Shown here: positions 20,461 through 28,099 of the stretch, piece by piece
Layout: every line of letters starts with the position of its first letter
Numbering within the stretch: the stretch's first letter is position 1
Made by a program: the position numbers and the translations under genes
The notes under the pieces: generated by a model
Database searches by the model: none
Seen by the model: the letters and a program-made list of their open reading frames with translations, nothing else
What the model was told of the DNA's origin: nothing
Assembly (NCBI GenBank): GCA_017163975.1
Contig: JAFFSR010000306.1
Span: 1-64,000, forward strand
DNA from: Anastatus disparis
Lineage: Eukaryota; Arthropoda; Insecta; Hymenoptera; Eupelmidae
Direction: 5' to 3'
Length of the DNA stretch: 64,000 nucleotides

Positions 20461-21374
20461 ATGGCTGACATTAGACGAAAGAAAGATGTTCTACATCAAC
20501 TTGTACAAGCACGCAATGCAGTTAAACGAAAATATAACTTGTTGAAGTTTGCAAAAGAAAATATTGAAAGAACATTTGGCGAGACATTCAAACCTATCGT
20601 TGATCCTCTTCAGAAACTCGTTGCTACTACTGAGAAAAATAATGATTTTATACGTAACATAGCAAAAAATAAAAAAAAAGTCATGAAAAACAATGATACT
20701 TATTCCTCCTTCTTGCAGTCTTCTATTCCTTCCTATTCATCCATTGATGATGATGATACATCATTAAACGATACTATTCGACAAGTTGATACTGAATTTG
20801 AATCAGCTGCAAGTGAGCAGGAATTAGAAAAAGAAGATGATTTATTGCTTGATAATAAGTACATTCATATGCTCAATGAGGATCAATCAAAACAATTGGA
20901 TAAAGTTTATGGAGTGCGCAAGGAAGGTAATAGTTACTTAATTGGTGACTCACCTCTATTTTTCGAAGATAAAAATATTCGTATAAAAGATAAAAAATAT
21001 CCAAAAACTAAAGGATTGTTAGAATTGTTAATTATGAAAAATCCCGATAGAGGTCACATGAACAATAATGATATGCAAAATTACAAGAAGATTCTTGAAA
21101 CTACTAATGCTCACAAACGACGCTACAGAAAAGTAAGAAATTCGACAGTATCATTAGTCCTTTGTTTTTATTGAAAAAAAGAGGAGGATCGTTACCTCGA
21201 TATAAAATTGCAAGAAGAGATACGAGAATGGATTATTTATACTGGGATGATCCAAACGAACTCGTTGATAGACTTCGATTACTCATTGCTAAAAGAAAAG
21301 CTGGAAACCCTAGCCATACAAATGAGATACATTCAATTATAGAAGAGTTACGTGAAGGAGGCTATATATATTGA
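20461..21374 (+). pseudogene. Conserved Polinton protein of unknown function (frameshifted)
   Basis: The first ORF (20461-21174, 237 codons) starts MADIRRKKDVLHQLVQARNA, is highly charged with coiled-coil character, and has an acidic middle. It then carries LIGDSPLFFEDKNIRIKDKKYPKTKGLLELL, a segment I recognise from Polinton gene sets. The last ~15 codons are off frame. The family C-terminus continues in another frame to 21374 (GGSLPRYKIARRDTRMDYLYWDDPNELVDRL, broken here as one match). The frame switch is near 21125-21135. It lies between the ATPase and the fibre-like gene; its function is unknown, perhaps structural. Confidence 0.72.
21363..21370 (+). promoter_or_regulatory. TATA-like TATATATA before the 21406 gene
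   Basis: Lies at the end of the preceding frame, ~38 bp upstream of the ATG at 21406. Confidence 0.45.
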
Positions 21375-21405
21375 GGTGTAGACACCTATACCATGCATTA
21401 TTAAA

Positions 21406-21801
21406 ATGAGCGTCGATGTATTCGGACGTAATCTCAAACGAAGTGAGGGTAATCGAGGACCTCCGGGTATTGGCTATAAACTCACAAAAGATGGACAATA
21501 CGATATGGAAAATAAGAGGCTTTGTAATCTCGCATCACCTAATCAACTCAATGAAGCTGTGAATTTAGATACTTTACAGCGTATTGTACGTTTGGAAGTT
21601 CAAAAATTATTAGATTCAATATCTAGTTTGAGTAGTGATCTCAATAACCTAGATAAAATTGTAGAGGTGCATAGAGACGAGCTAGATAAGAAATTCATAC
21701 AAAGCCAGTTGGAGCTTGAGACTATAAAAGGAGGCATTATCTCTGTTAGTGCAAAACAGTCAATCGATAACCATCGATGGAACAACGTCATAGACTTGTA
21801 G
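21406..21801 (+). CDS. Collagen-like/coiled-coil fibre-type protein
   Basis: 131 codons. The N-terminus MSVDVFGRNLK is followed by a short collagen-like patch (GNRGPPGIG), then KLTKDGQYDMENKRLCNLASP, then ~70 residues with heptad-like spacing (LDSISSLSSDLNNLDKIVEVH...). A short shaft-like N-terminus with a coiled coil is compatible with a capsid fibre or trimeric attachment protein, as annotated in some adintoviruses; the role here is inference. Its end overlaps the integrase start by 25 bp. Uninterrupted. Confidence 0.65.
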   Translation: MSVDVFGRNLKRSEGNRGPPGIGYKLTKDGQYDMENKRLCNLASPNQLNEAVNLDTLQRIVRLEVQKLLDSISSLSSDLNNLDKIVEVHRDELDKKFIQSQLELETIKGGIISVSAKQSIDNHRWNNVIDL

Positions 21802-22700
21802 AAGAGCTTCACAAGCCAGCACGTCGTAATTATCCTCGTCGAAAGTTTGATGTGCGAGGTTTGGACGAGACATGGCAAGCTGATCTGGTAGAGATGCAAC
21901 CTTATTCTCGAGAAAACAAAGGCTACAAATACATGCTTACAGTTATAGATATTTTTTCAAAATACGCCTGGGCTGTTCCTGTAAAACAAAAAACTGGTAT
22001 AGATGTTTCTGCTGCTATGAAGTCTGTATTGACAAAAGGTAGAGTGCCCAAGAATCTTCACACCGACCGAGGCAAGGAGTTTTATAATACAAATTTCCAG
22101 AATCTCATGCAACAATATAAAATCAATCTCTACTCGACTTATAGCAATCTCAAAGCGTCTATTTGCGAACGCTTCAATCGTACACTCAAAAACAAAATGT
22201 GGAAACAGTTTAGTTTACGTGGTAACTACAAGTGGATTGATATTATCTCCAATTTGATTGACAAGTACAATGATGAGAAGCATCGGACTATTAATATGAA
22301 ACCGAAAGATGTTACAGCTGAAAACGAAGCTGAAGTTCTTCGACGATTCAAGCGTAATGTTAATTTAATAGAAAAGAAACCAAAGTTCAAAGTTGGTGAC
22401 AAAGTACGAGTAAGCAAGTTAAAACAAGTATTCGAAAAAGGATACACACCCAACTGGTCAACTGAAATTTTTTCCGTGCGTCAGGTCCGCAGGACAAAAC
22501 CAGTTACTTACCTCTTGCAGGATTACAAAGATCATCCAATCACTGGTGGCTTTTATGAACAAGAATTACAAAGCGTCAAATATCCAGATTACTATCTTGT
22601 GGAGAAGATTCTTAGAAGACGTGGAAATGAAGTATTTGTAAAGTGGCTTGGTTTTGACAATTCACATAATAGTTGGATTGATAAAGCAGATGCCCAATAA
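21777..22700 (+). CDS. Polinton integrase (DDE) with C-terminal chromodomain
   Basis: 307 codons from an ATG inside the end of the fibre-like gene. The rve core has WQADLVEM (Asp36), HTDRGKEF (Asp97) and SICERFNRTLK (Glu131), the D,D-~35-E triad of retroviral-type integrases. After ~residue 200 there is an SH3-like KFKVGDKVRVSK segment. Residues ~271-307 form a chromodomain (YLVEKILRRRGNEVFVKWLGF...NSWI), which in such enzymes steers integration to chromatin marks. The ORF is intact, in contrast to the polymerase. Confidence 0.93.
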   Translation: MEQRHRLVEELHKPARRNYPRRKFDVRGLDETWQADLVEMQPYSRENKGYKYMLTVIDIFSKYAWAVPVKQKTGIDVSAAMKSVLTKGRVPKNLHTDRGKEFYNTNFQNLMQQYKINLYSTYSNLKASICERFNRTLKNKMWKQFSLRGNYKWIDIISNLIDKYNDEKHRTINMKPKDVTAENEAEVLRRFKRNVNLIEKKPKFKVGDKVRVSKLKQVFEKGYTPNWSTEIFSVRQVRRTKPVTYLLQDYKDHPITGGFYEQELQSVKYPDYYLVEKILRRRGNEVFVKWLGFDNSHNSWIDKADAQ

Positions 22701-22900
22701 ATATTTTATAATTGATTTATATAGAATTAATACTCACAAAGAATCCAATGTTATTTTAATCAGAGCATTTGAGCTTATATCATAAATCTTGTATTTTATA
22801 CTGTATGTTGGATAATACGAAATAAATAAACACTTTTTAAAATCAAACAAAATTTATTGTAACATTTATTTAAATAAAACACTCATAACTATACACTTAT

Positions 22901-22904
<4 letters not shown>

Positions 22905-22957
<53 letters not shown>

Positions 22958-22973
22958 ACACACACACACACAC
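22905..22973. repeat. (CA)n microsatellite
   Basis: About 34 CA units with one TA. It sits between the convergent integrase and the 22973-23269 gene, touching the latter's stop codon. Confidence 0.95.
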
Positions 22974-23269
22974 TAAACACTACAAAATTCGAGGACATAA
23001 CCTCCTTTGAACACTACACAAAGTTTAAGTTTATTAGCAGCATTCTGCATTCTTTCAAAAAACTCTTGATCTTTTTCAAAAACTTCCGACACTTTTTTAG
23101 GTAAGAAGATTTGCATTTCTTGACACAGTTCTGCTACAATCTTGGGTCCAAAGCGAGTTTTGACTCGTCTCAAACAAGTGACCATGTAGGAAGTGCCCTC
23201 CGTCAGTTCAGTGATCTTTTTAGTAGGAAGAAATCCTCGAGCAATGACGTTCAATTTAGAAATGTCCAT
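22973..23269 (-). CDS. Small Polinton protein, possibly ssDNA-binding/OB-fold
   Basis: 98 codons: MDISKLNVIARGFLPTKKI, then YMVTCLRRVKTRFGPKIVAEL and IFLPKKVSEVF, then a hydrophobic C-terminus. The RFGPKIV-L pattern is one I associate with a small conserved insect Polinton ORF. The strand-rich pattern suggests an OB-fold replication accessory, but I cannot confirm this. It lies just downstream of the polymerase gene on the same strand. Confidence 0.6.
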   Translation of the reverse strand: MDISKLNVIARGFLPTKKITELTEGTSYMVTCLRRVKTRFGPKIVAELCQEMQIFLPKKVSEVFEKDQEFFERMQNAANKLKLCVVFKGGYVLEFCSV

Positions 23270-23337
23270 CTTATCTGTAAAAGAAAAACAAATCCTCGGT
23301 TGAAAAATATAATCAATATTAATTTAGTCTTTAATAA

Positions 23338-23575
23338 TAATACTGTATTGATACTGTATTAATACTGTATTGATACTATATTAATATTATATTGATACTG
23401 TATTGATACTGTATTGATACTGTATTGATACTGTATTGATACTGTATTGATACTGTATTGATACTGTATTAATACTATATTAATACTGTATTGATACTGT
23501 ATTGATACTGTATTGATACTATATTAATACTGTATTGATACTGTATTGATACTGTATTGATACTATATTGAAATG
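23338..23575. repeat. 11-bp minisatellite (TATTGATACTG)
   Basis: About 21 tandem units, with a minority variant (TATTAATACT). Located between the small ORF and the polymerase 3' end. Confidence 0.93.
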
Positions 23576-23598
23576 AATAGAATTATACTAACCTTAAT

Positions 23599-25437
23599 TT
23601 AAGATTCGCTGGTAAAATCAAGTCTGGATCTTTTGCTACTGCCTGCTTCTTCACTGGTTGGTTGGTGGGCTCTCTTGAGTGCGTCTTTTCTCGAAGAGTC
23701 AGCGAACTGAATGACGCTCGGTCGATTCTGCACCTGTTCATATAGAACGCTCCCCACCGCGGTGGCTACCCCCACTCCAAGATCCAGCGGTTCGGCTACC
23801 CCCACTCCAAGATCCAGCGGTTCGGCTACCCCCACTCCAAGATCCAGCGGTTCGGCTACCCCCACTCCAAGATCCAGCGGTTCGGCTACCCCCACTCCAA
23901 GATCCAGCGGTTCGGCTACCCCCACTCCAAAATCCAGCGGTTCGGCTACCCCCACTCCAAGATCCAGCGGTTCGGCTACCCCCACTCCAAGATCCAGCGG
24001 TTCGGCTACCCCCACTCCGGGATCCAGCGGCTCGATATCAGCTTCGATATCTGCTGGTTCTGGATTTCGTGATCTTGCTAGGTAGTGACCCCAAGGAAGA
24101 GTGTCAGTAGTTTCTTCTTGAAGAAATCTTTTGTCGTCATGTGCACTGAGAGCGATGTTAGTCTCCTTCTCAGTGTACAGTTGGTGGTAGCGAGATCTTA
24201 TGTTTCTCTGTTCTCGAATCTTGATTTCTTTTGTTTTCAAACAATCGATGTAATCATCGAAAGTGATGGTTGCTTTGACCACTGAACTCTTCACTCCCTT
24301 GGCTTTCTTTATCGTCTTCTGATTTTCGACTCTGACGCTGTACATTTTACTCCTCAGTCCAACGAATTCCAGCATGATGTTTCCGTTGCATTCGTCCTTC
24401 ATCAAACCAACAATTTTCTTATTGGCAGGAGGAATGTTGAACTGGTTTGGCTGTGGATAATCAGAAGTGTCGAATTCGTGGATGTCCCGTTTCATAATCT
24501 TGTACATATCGATATTGGTCGTCTCGTATACCAAGCTATCGGTATCAGTATACAATAGCTTGCAATTTCCTTCTCCTTTTGCAACATTATCCAGCATGTA
24601 ATCGTAATGGAAGCGGTATACCAAGGTTTTGGACAAGTCCAGTACCGAGAGCCCGATGTAGATGGGTTTGCTGATGCAAATTTCCGTTCGTAAAAGTTGA
24701 ATAGCCACAAGATTTTCATCAAAGATGGCGCAACTACTGAAATTTGGTCTGGCGGTGAGCGCCTCAGCACCGTAGCGTCCTTCCCACTTATTCACGAGCT
24801 TGATATCGACGTGTTTTCGCTCGTTTTCCATGGTTTTCCCATAAACAGCGTTATTGAAAAGTTTGAAGAGCATCTTCTCAAACTCATTCTTGGCATTCTT
24901 CCTCTTCTCACTGTTCAAGTCGATATATTTCTTGAGCCAGCGACTTTGATCGAATTGGAGTGCTCGGTGGATCTTCTTGAGACGTAATCCGTGAAGTAAT
25001 GCCTGCTTGAGTGCTCGATAATGAAGCACGTAACGCTCTTTGTCGTGAAGAGTGGTCATCAATTTTTTCTGTTTTGAATTTTCGGGCGCTCTGTGCTCGG
25101 CACAAAATGGCATATCCTTGTGTTCATCGTGTAGAGATTGAGGATATTCCAAGTCCACTTCCAGTATGTAACCGAATGGATAGTCATCAGGGATATCAAA
25201 GAAGTCATATCTGTCCAGGTTATCCATCCATCTGAAGCCGCCAGATGGTAAGGGTTCAGTCATTGCCCAACCGTACAAGTTATTGACGTCGTAATACATC
25301 AAATATTTTTCATCTTCGTTGGGATTATAGTCTTGTCCCATGTAGGGATTATTTGCTTTGCCATAGCGATTGCAGCACTGACTGATTCCTCCTCGTATGC
25401 CTCGTTCGATGAACATGAGCATGTTGATATCAGTCAA
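23599..25437 (-). CDS. DNA polymerase B, palm domain and C-terminus (open part of exon 3)
   Basis: 612 codons, open. Polymerase motifs A, B and C lie at residues ~50, ~190 and ~295 with catalytic Asp residues present (YYDVNN, YTDTDS). After ~residue 480 comes a repeat tail of nine ten-residue units (EPLDLGVGVA), then a basic end (SSKRSRLDF) that could be a nuclear localisation signal. The exon begins at 25452, 15 bp before this ORF's first Met. Confidence 0.9.
   Translation of the reverse strand: MTDINMLMFIERGIRGGISQCCNRYGKANNPYMGQDYNPNEDEKYLMYYDVNNLYGWAMTEPLPSGGFRWMDNLDRYDFFDIPDDYPFGYILEVDLEYPQSLHDEHKDMPFCAEHRAPENSKQKKLMTTLHDKERYVLHYRALKQALLHGLRLKKIHRALQFDQSRWLKKYIDLNSEKRKNAKNEFEKMLFKLFNNAVYGKTMENERKHVDIKLVNKWEGRYGAEALTARPNFSSCAIFDENLVAIQLLRTEICISKPIYIGLSVLDLSKTLVYRFHYDYMLDNVAKGEGNCKLLYTDTDSLVYETTNIDMYKIMKRDIHEFDTSDYPQPNQFNIPPANKKIVGLMKDECNGNIMLEFVGLRSKMYSVRVENQKTIKKAKGVKSSVVKATITFDDYIDCLKTKEIKIREQRNIRSRYHQLYTEKETNIALSAHDDKRFLQEETTDTLPWGHYLARSRNPEPADIEADIEPLDPGVGVAEPLDLGVGVAEPLDLGVGVAEPLDFGVGVAEPLDLGVGVAEPLDLGVGVAEPLDLGVGVAEPLDLGVGVAEPLDLGVGVATAVGSVLYEQVQNRPSVIQFADSSRKDALKRAHQPTSEEAGSSKRSRLDFTSES
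23764..24033 (-). repeat. 30-bp coding minisatellite, nine units
   Basis: Nine nearly identical 30-bp units, in frame, encoding EPLDLGVGVA repeats in the polymerase C-terminal tail. The first unit has LDP and one has LDF. Such homogeneity implies recent expansion. Confidence 0.95.
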
Positions 25438-25452
25438 AAGCTCTAATTTTAC

Positions 25453-25521
25453 CTGTAAACATTGATATTATTAGTTATGAAAGTAAGAAATAAAATAGGG
25501 AAAAAAAAATTGAATCATTAC
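25453..25521 (-). other. Spliceosomal intron 2 of the polymerase gene (69 bp)
   Basis: Donor GAG|GTAATG and acceptor TTTACAG|GTAAAA. Splicing joins MLKYTE to VKLELLTDI in frame, giving the continuous family sequence, whereas the unspliced frame reads into an A/T-rich stop-containing tract. Confidence 0.88.
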
Positions 25522-26195
25522 CTCAGTATACTTTAGCATAGCATCCCACGTCAATCCAGGAGTAGTGTAATAGTGGGCAGGATCCAAGTCGTATGCCGCG
25601 AGACAATTTTTTTCTGAAATTCTCAAACACTTCAGCAAGGAGTAAAACATCAGTTTTGAGATACAAATCAGAGTACTGTCCGAGCGTTTGGATATTGAAT
25701 GTCTGCCAAACTTGTTTTGCATGTTCATAATCTTCCTCACTTATGTGAGCTTGGTATAGACTGCTGTAAAAATTTTCTTTGGATGGAAGTTCAATTTCTT
25801 CCAGCTTATTCAAAGAGCTGATGTAGTCATACGGGAAGACACCTTTTCTCTTTAAAAGCATGATTTGATCAGTGGAATATCCATCGGTTTGTTCAAAAAC
25901 TTTATCTACAATGTCATGCTTCTCCAAGTATGAAGACAGCTTGTCCAGCGACGACGCCATGAATCGGAACGAGTCGATAAAGCGCAAGTTAATGTCTGTC
26001 CCTTCCACAAACTTTGTGAAAGAAATGTATTTTTCCTTTGTTTGTGGAAGAAGAGTCACTCGCCCAGGGAAGCATGTAGCGATCTCTTTGATAAAAATGT
26101 GCGCATCATAACCACTTAGGTTATGAAAAATCACTGGTATCGTGCGGGAATCTTGATAGATTATATTACATGCATTATGAGCAGGTCCACGATAT
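25522..26195 (-). pseudogene. Polymerase exon 2 (ExoII-ExoIII), frameshifted
   Basis: Starts with YRGPAHNACN, second half of a Cys/His cluster begun in exon 1, then ExoII and ExoIII motifs. The frame changes at an A7 run (~25606-25612): before it the frame reads VFENFRKK, after it CLAAYDLDPAHYYTTPGL appears in another frame and leads into the splice donor. A homopolymer indel, or a sequencing error, is the simplest cause. Confidence 0.85.
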
Positions 26196-26257
26196 CTGAA
26201 AAAAAAATGTTTGTTTAGTCAAGAATTAATAAAGATTGTAAAAATATTGATACTTAC
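26196..26257 (-). other. Spliceosomal intron 1 of the polymerase gene (62 bp)
   Basis: Donor GGAGA|GTAAGTAT, polypyrimidine tract (nine T) and acceptor TCAG|ATATCG. Splicing reconstitutes the Cys/His element HCHLTGE/YRGPAHNAC in frame. Confidence 0.88.
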
Positions 26258-26970
26258 TCTCCAGTGAGATGACAGTGATCTCTCACTTTCTTTTCTTCAG
26301 GAGTAAAAGGTTTTTGACAGATATGGCACAAACGCGCACTATCAAATCTTATCTTTTCTAATGGTGTCAAATCTCTCATTGGTCATGGATTCTTATACAT
26401 ATCTTGCAATTTCAAGGCTAACGTATGTAGATTTTCCACGAACCATTTGGCAGGTGCTTTGTCTAGTTGATCATTTTGCCTGTAACTTTTGTATTCTGAT
26501 AAAGCGTCATCGTAGTTACATTTAACGAAATATCCAACGCTGAAAGCCTCATGCAGTTGATAGGTGCGTTTTTCATTTTCTATTGGTTGAAGCAAGCATT
26601 CAAAGTCAGCATAAATCACAAACGGCACAGGAATATTGTTTGTGAAATTTTTAAATTTCAGTATACTATCTCTTTTGTCAGGAAGAGTAATTTTGCATTT
26701 GTTTAAATTCTCGCAGTCAGTAACGTGTGCTGCTAATTTTTCAGCCGTTAAAAAATAATGCAAACATCGATCACAAATGTGCATTTTGTGACTTTTTGCA
26801 CTCAATTGACTTCCTACCAATCGAGAAAGATTTTTGATCCAAACATAGTGATGTTTATAATCAATGATGTTAAAAGAGTCGTCAAGTTCTTCTTCTTCTT
26901 CGTCTTCATTAACGTAATATTTCTCAACTAAAAGAAGATTTACGTGTCTATCTTTCTTGCTTGACGTCAC
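26258..26970 (-). pseudogene. Polymerase exon 1, exonuclease N-part with in-frame TGA
   Basis: Open from 26988 to 26386, with a C2H2-like cluster (CDRCLHYFLTAEKLAAHVTDC) and ExoI VIYADFEC. A TGA at 26385-26383 interrupts it after LQDMYKNP. The same frame then continues to the splice donor with LCHICQKPF and HCHLTGE, a second Cys/His cluster, so the stop is a point lesion. Confidence 0.85.
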
Positions 26971-26988
26971 ATGTCGCGGTAGAACAAC

Positions 26989-27807
26989 TTACTTATTCCC
27001 AGTCTTTTTCAAAAAATAAACGTTTACGGAAATATCGTTTTGTTTTTCAAATTTTCCAACATCTTTTGGATCCACTGGAAACTCTATTCCGTCAAAATTC
27101 AATTCATCTTCATACTTTTTATACGAAGACACACGGTCTACATGTTTTGGTACAGGATGCAAAGCTGACAAAATAGCCCACTTGAAACACTGATCGTCTT
27201 TGTTCTGAACGTTTACACAAGCTTTCTTATTCTTAATAAAATCAGGCACTTGAACGTACGAATTACTTCCTCTCATGGGATTATATTTATTAATATTCAC
27301 AACTAAATTCAGAATTGCTCGTAGAGTCCAGCCCGATTGCTGTTCAGCAAATTCTTCCATGTCAGTTCTGATGGGCTGTTCAATGTTCAATGCATACCAC
27401 TCATCGAGGTTAGTTGTTGAATATATATAAGCGGACTTTGTATTGAAATACTTGATGTCATAAGTTTGAATATCATCTTTCACAATCATGTATTCAGCAG
27501 ACAACGTTGTATTAACTTTTATAGCAGGATGCTCTTCCAGAGACTTATTAACTTGCGCGATCAATTCACGTTTAGCATCTTTCAAGAAACGTTGAATGTC
27601 CAGATGCTTGTGATTTGTGATTACACCTGTTTTAATTCGATTTTCGAACGCACTGTCAACGTCGTCCCAACTGACTCTAGGATCAGTAACAGGAGCGACA
27701 CCATAACCTATAATTGCACTTTGATGAACACTTAATAATTTTAAAACACTTTTGATAAGAGCAGCGGCAGCTTGCAGTTTCTGTTTATCCGCAACAGTTA
27801 AGTTCAC
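26989..27807 (-). pseudogene. Polymerase N-terminal region (DQCFKW domain)
   Basis: 272 codons with SGWTLRAILNLVVNINKYNP, FIKNKKACVNVQNKDDQCFKWAILSALHPV and VDRVSSYKKYEDELN, the N-terminal signature of insect Polinton polymerases. It is bounded upstream by TAG (27819-27817) and downstream by TAA (26991-26989), both in the same frame as the flanking coding sequence. Confidence 0.85.
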
Positions 27808-27819
27808 CGAACGACTCTA

Positions 27820-27960
27820 CAAATTAGCGTTTTCAAGAGCTGCGTTACCGAGATTAAGCCATCTACGTATAACGTCAGCATTGGCTTTACCGGCCATCGT
27901 ATGCTGATACGATTCGAACAGCAAACGTGCTGTATACTTGAAATACTCTGCGGTAGCCAT
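27820..27960 (-). pseudogene. 5' end of polymerase gene (or separate 47-codon ORF)
   Basis: ATG at 27960, 47 codons (MATAEYFKYTARLLFESYQH...) ending at TAG 27819-27817. The frame matches that of the following polymerase region, so I read it as the true N-terminus cut by a stop. A separate small ORF is the alternative. Confidence 0.55.
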
Positions 27961-28019
27961 GATGCTTCTTCAAAGACGATGATTCCCAATGAACTGAGTT
28001 GCCCTCTCGAAAGCGCCTT

Positions 28020-28027
28020 CTTATATA
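28020..28027 (-). promoter_or_regulatory. TATA box TATATAAG of the polymerase gene
   Basis: GCGTATATAAG on the minus strand, 60 bp upstream of the ATG at 27960. Identical octamer to that at 17664-17671 and 19656-19663. Confidence 0.6.
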
Positions 28028-28099
28028 CGCGAGGATTGGGTGGGGGAATGCATGCGCGCGCGAAGAGGGGAGAAACGTGTTGAAGTTTTACCCCCACCT

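Larger units (their letters stand above)
23599..27960 (-). pseudogene. Protein-primed DNA polymerase B, two introns, multiple breaks
   Basis: The whole gene runs from the ATG at 27960 to the stop at 23599. The exons are 27960-26258, 26195-25522 and 25452-23599. Exonuclease motifs appear in order: VIYADFEC (ExoI), VIFHNLSGYDAH (ExoII) and YLKTDVLLL (ExoIII). They are followed by polymerase motifs A (YYDVNNLYGWAM), B (KLFNNAVYGKTMEN) and C (YTDTDS). Breaks seen are TAG at 27817-27819, TAA at 26989-26991, TGA at 26383-26385, and a frame change in an A7 run at about 25606-25612. Each flanking frame otherwise continues with family-typical sequence. It would replicate the element from protein-bound ends. 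Confidence 0.9.

Noticed and set aside
23338..23575. Possible CRISPR-like array
   Set aside because: Contiguous 11-bp units without unique spacers.
23711..24085. 124-codon plus-strand ORF of Ser/Pro/Thr-rich repeats
   Set aside because: Antisense of the polymerase coding minisatellite; the minus-strand frame carries all conserved motifs.
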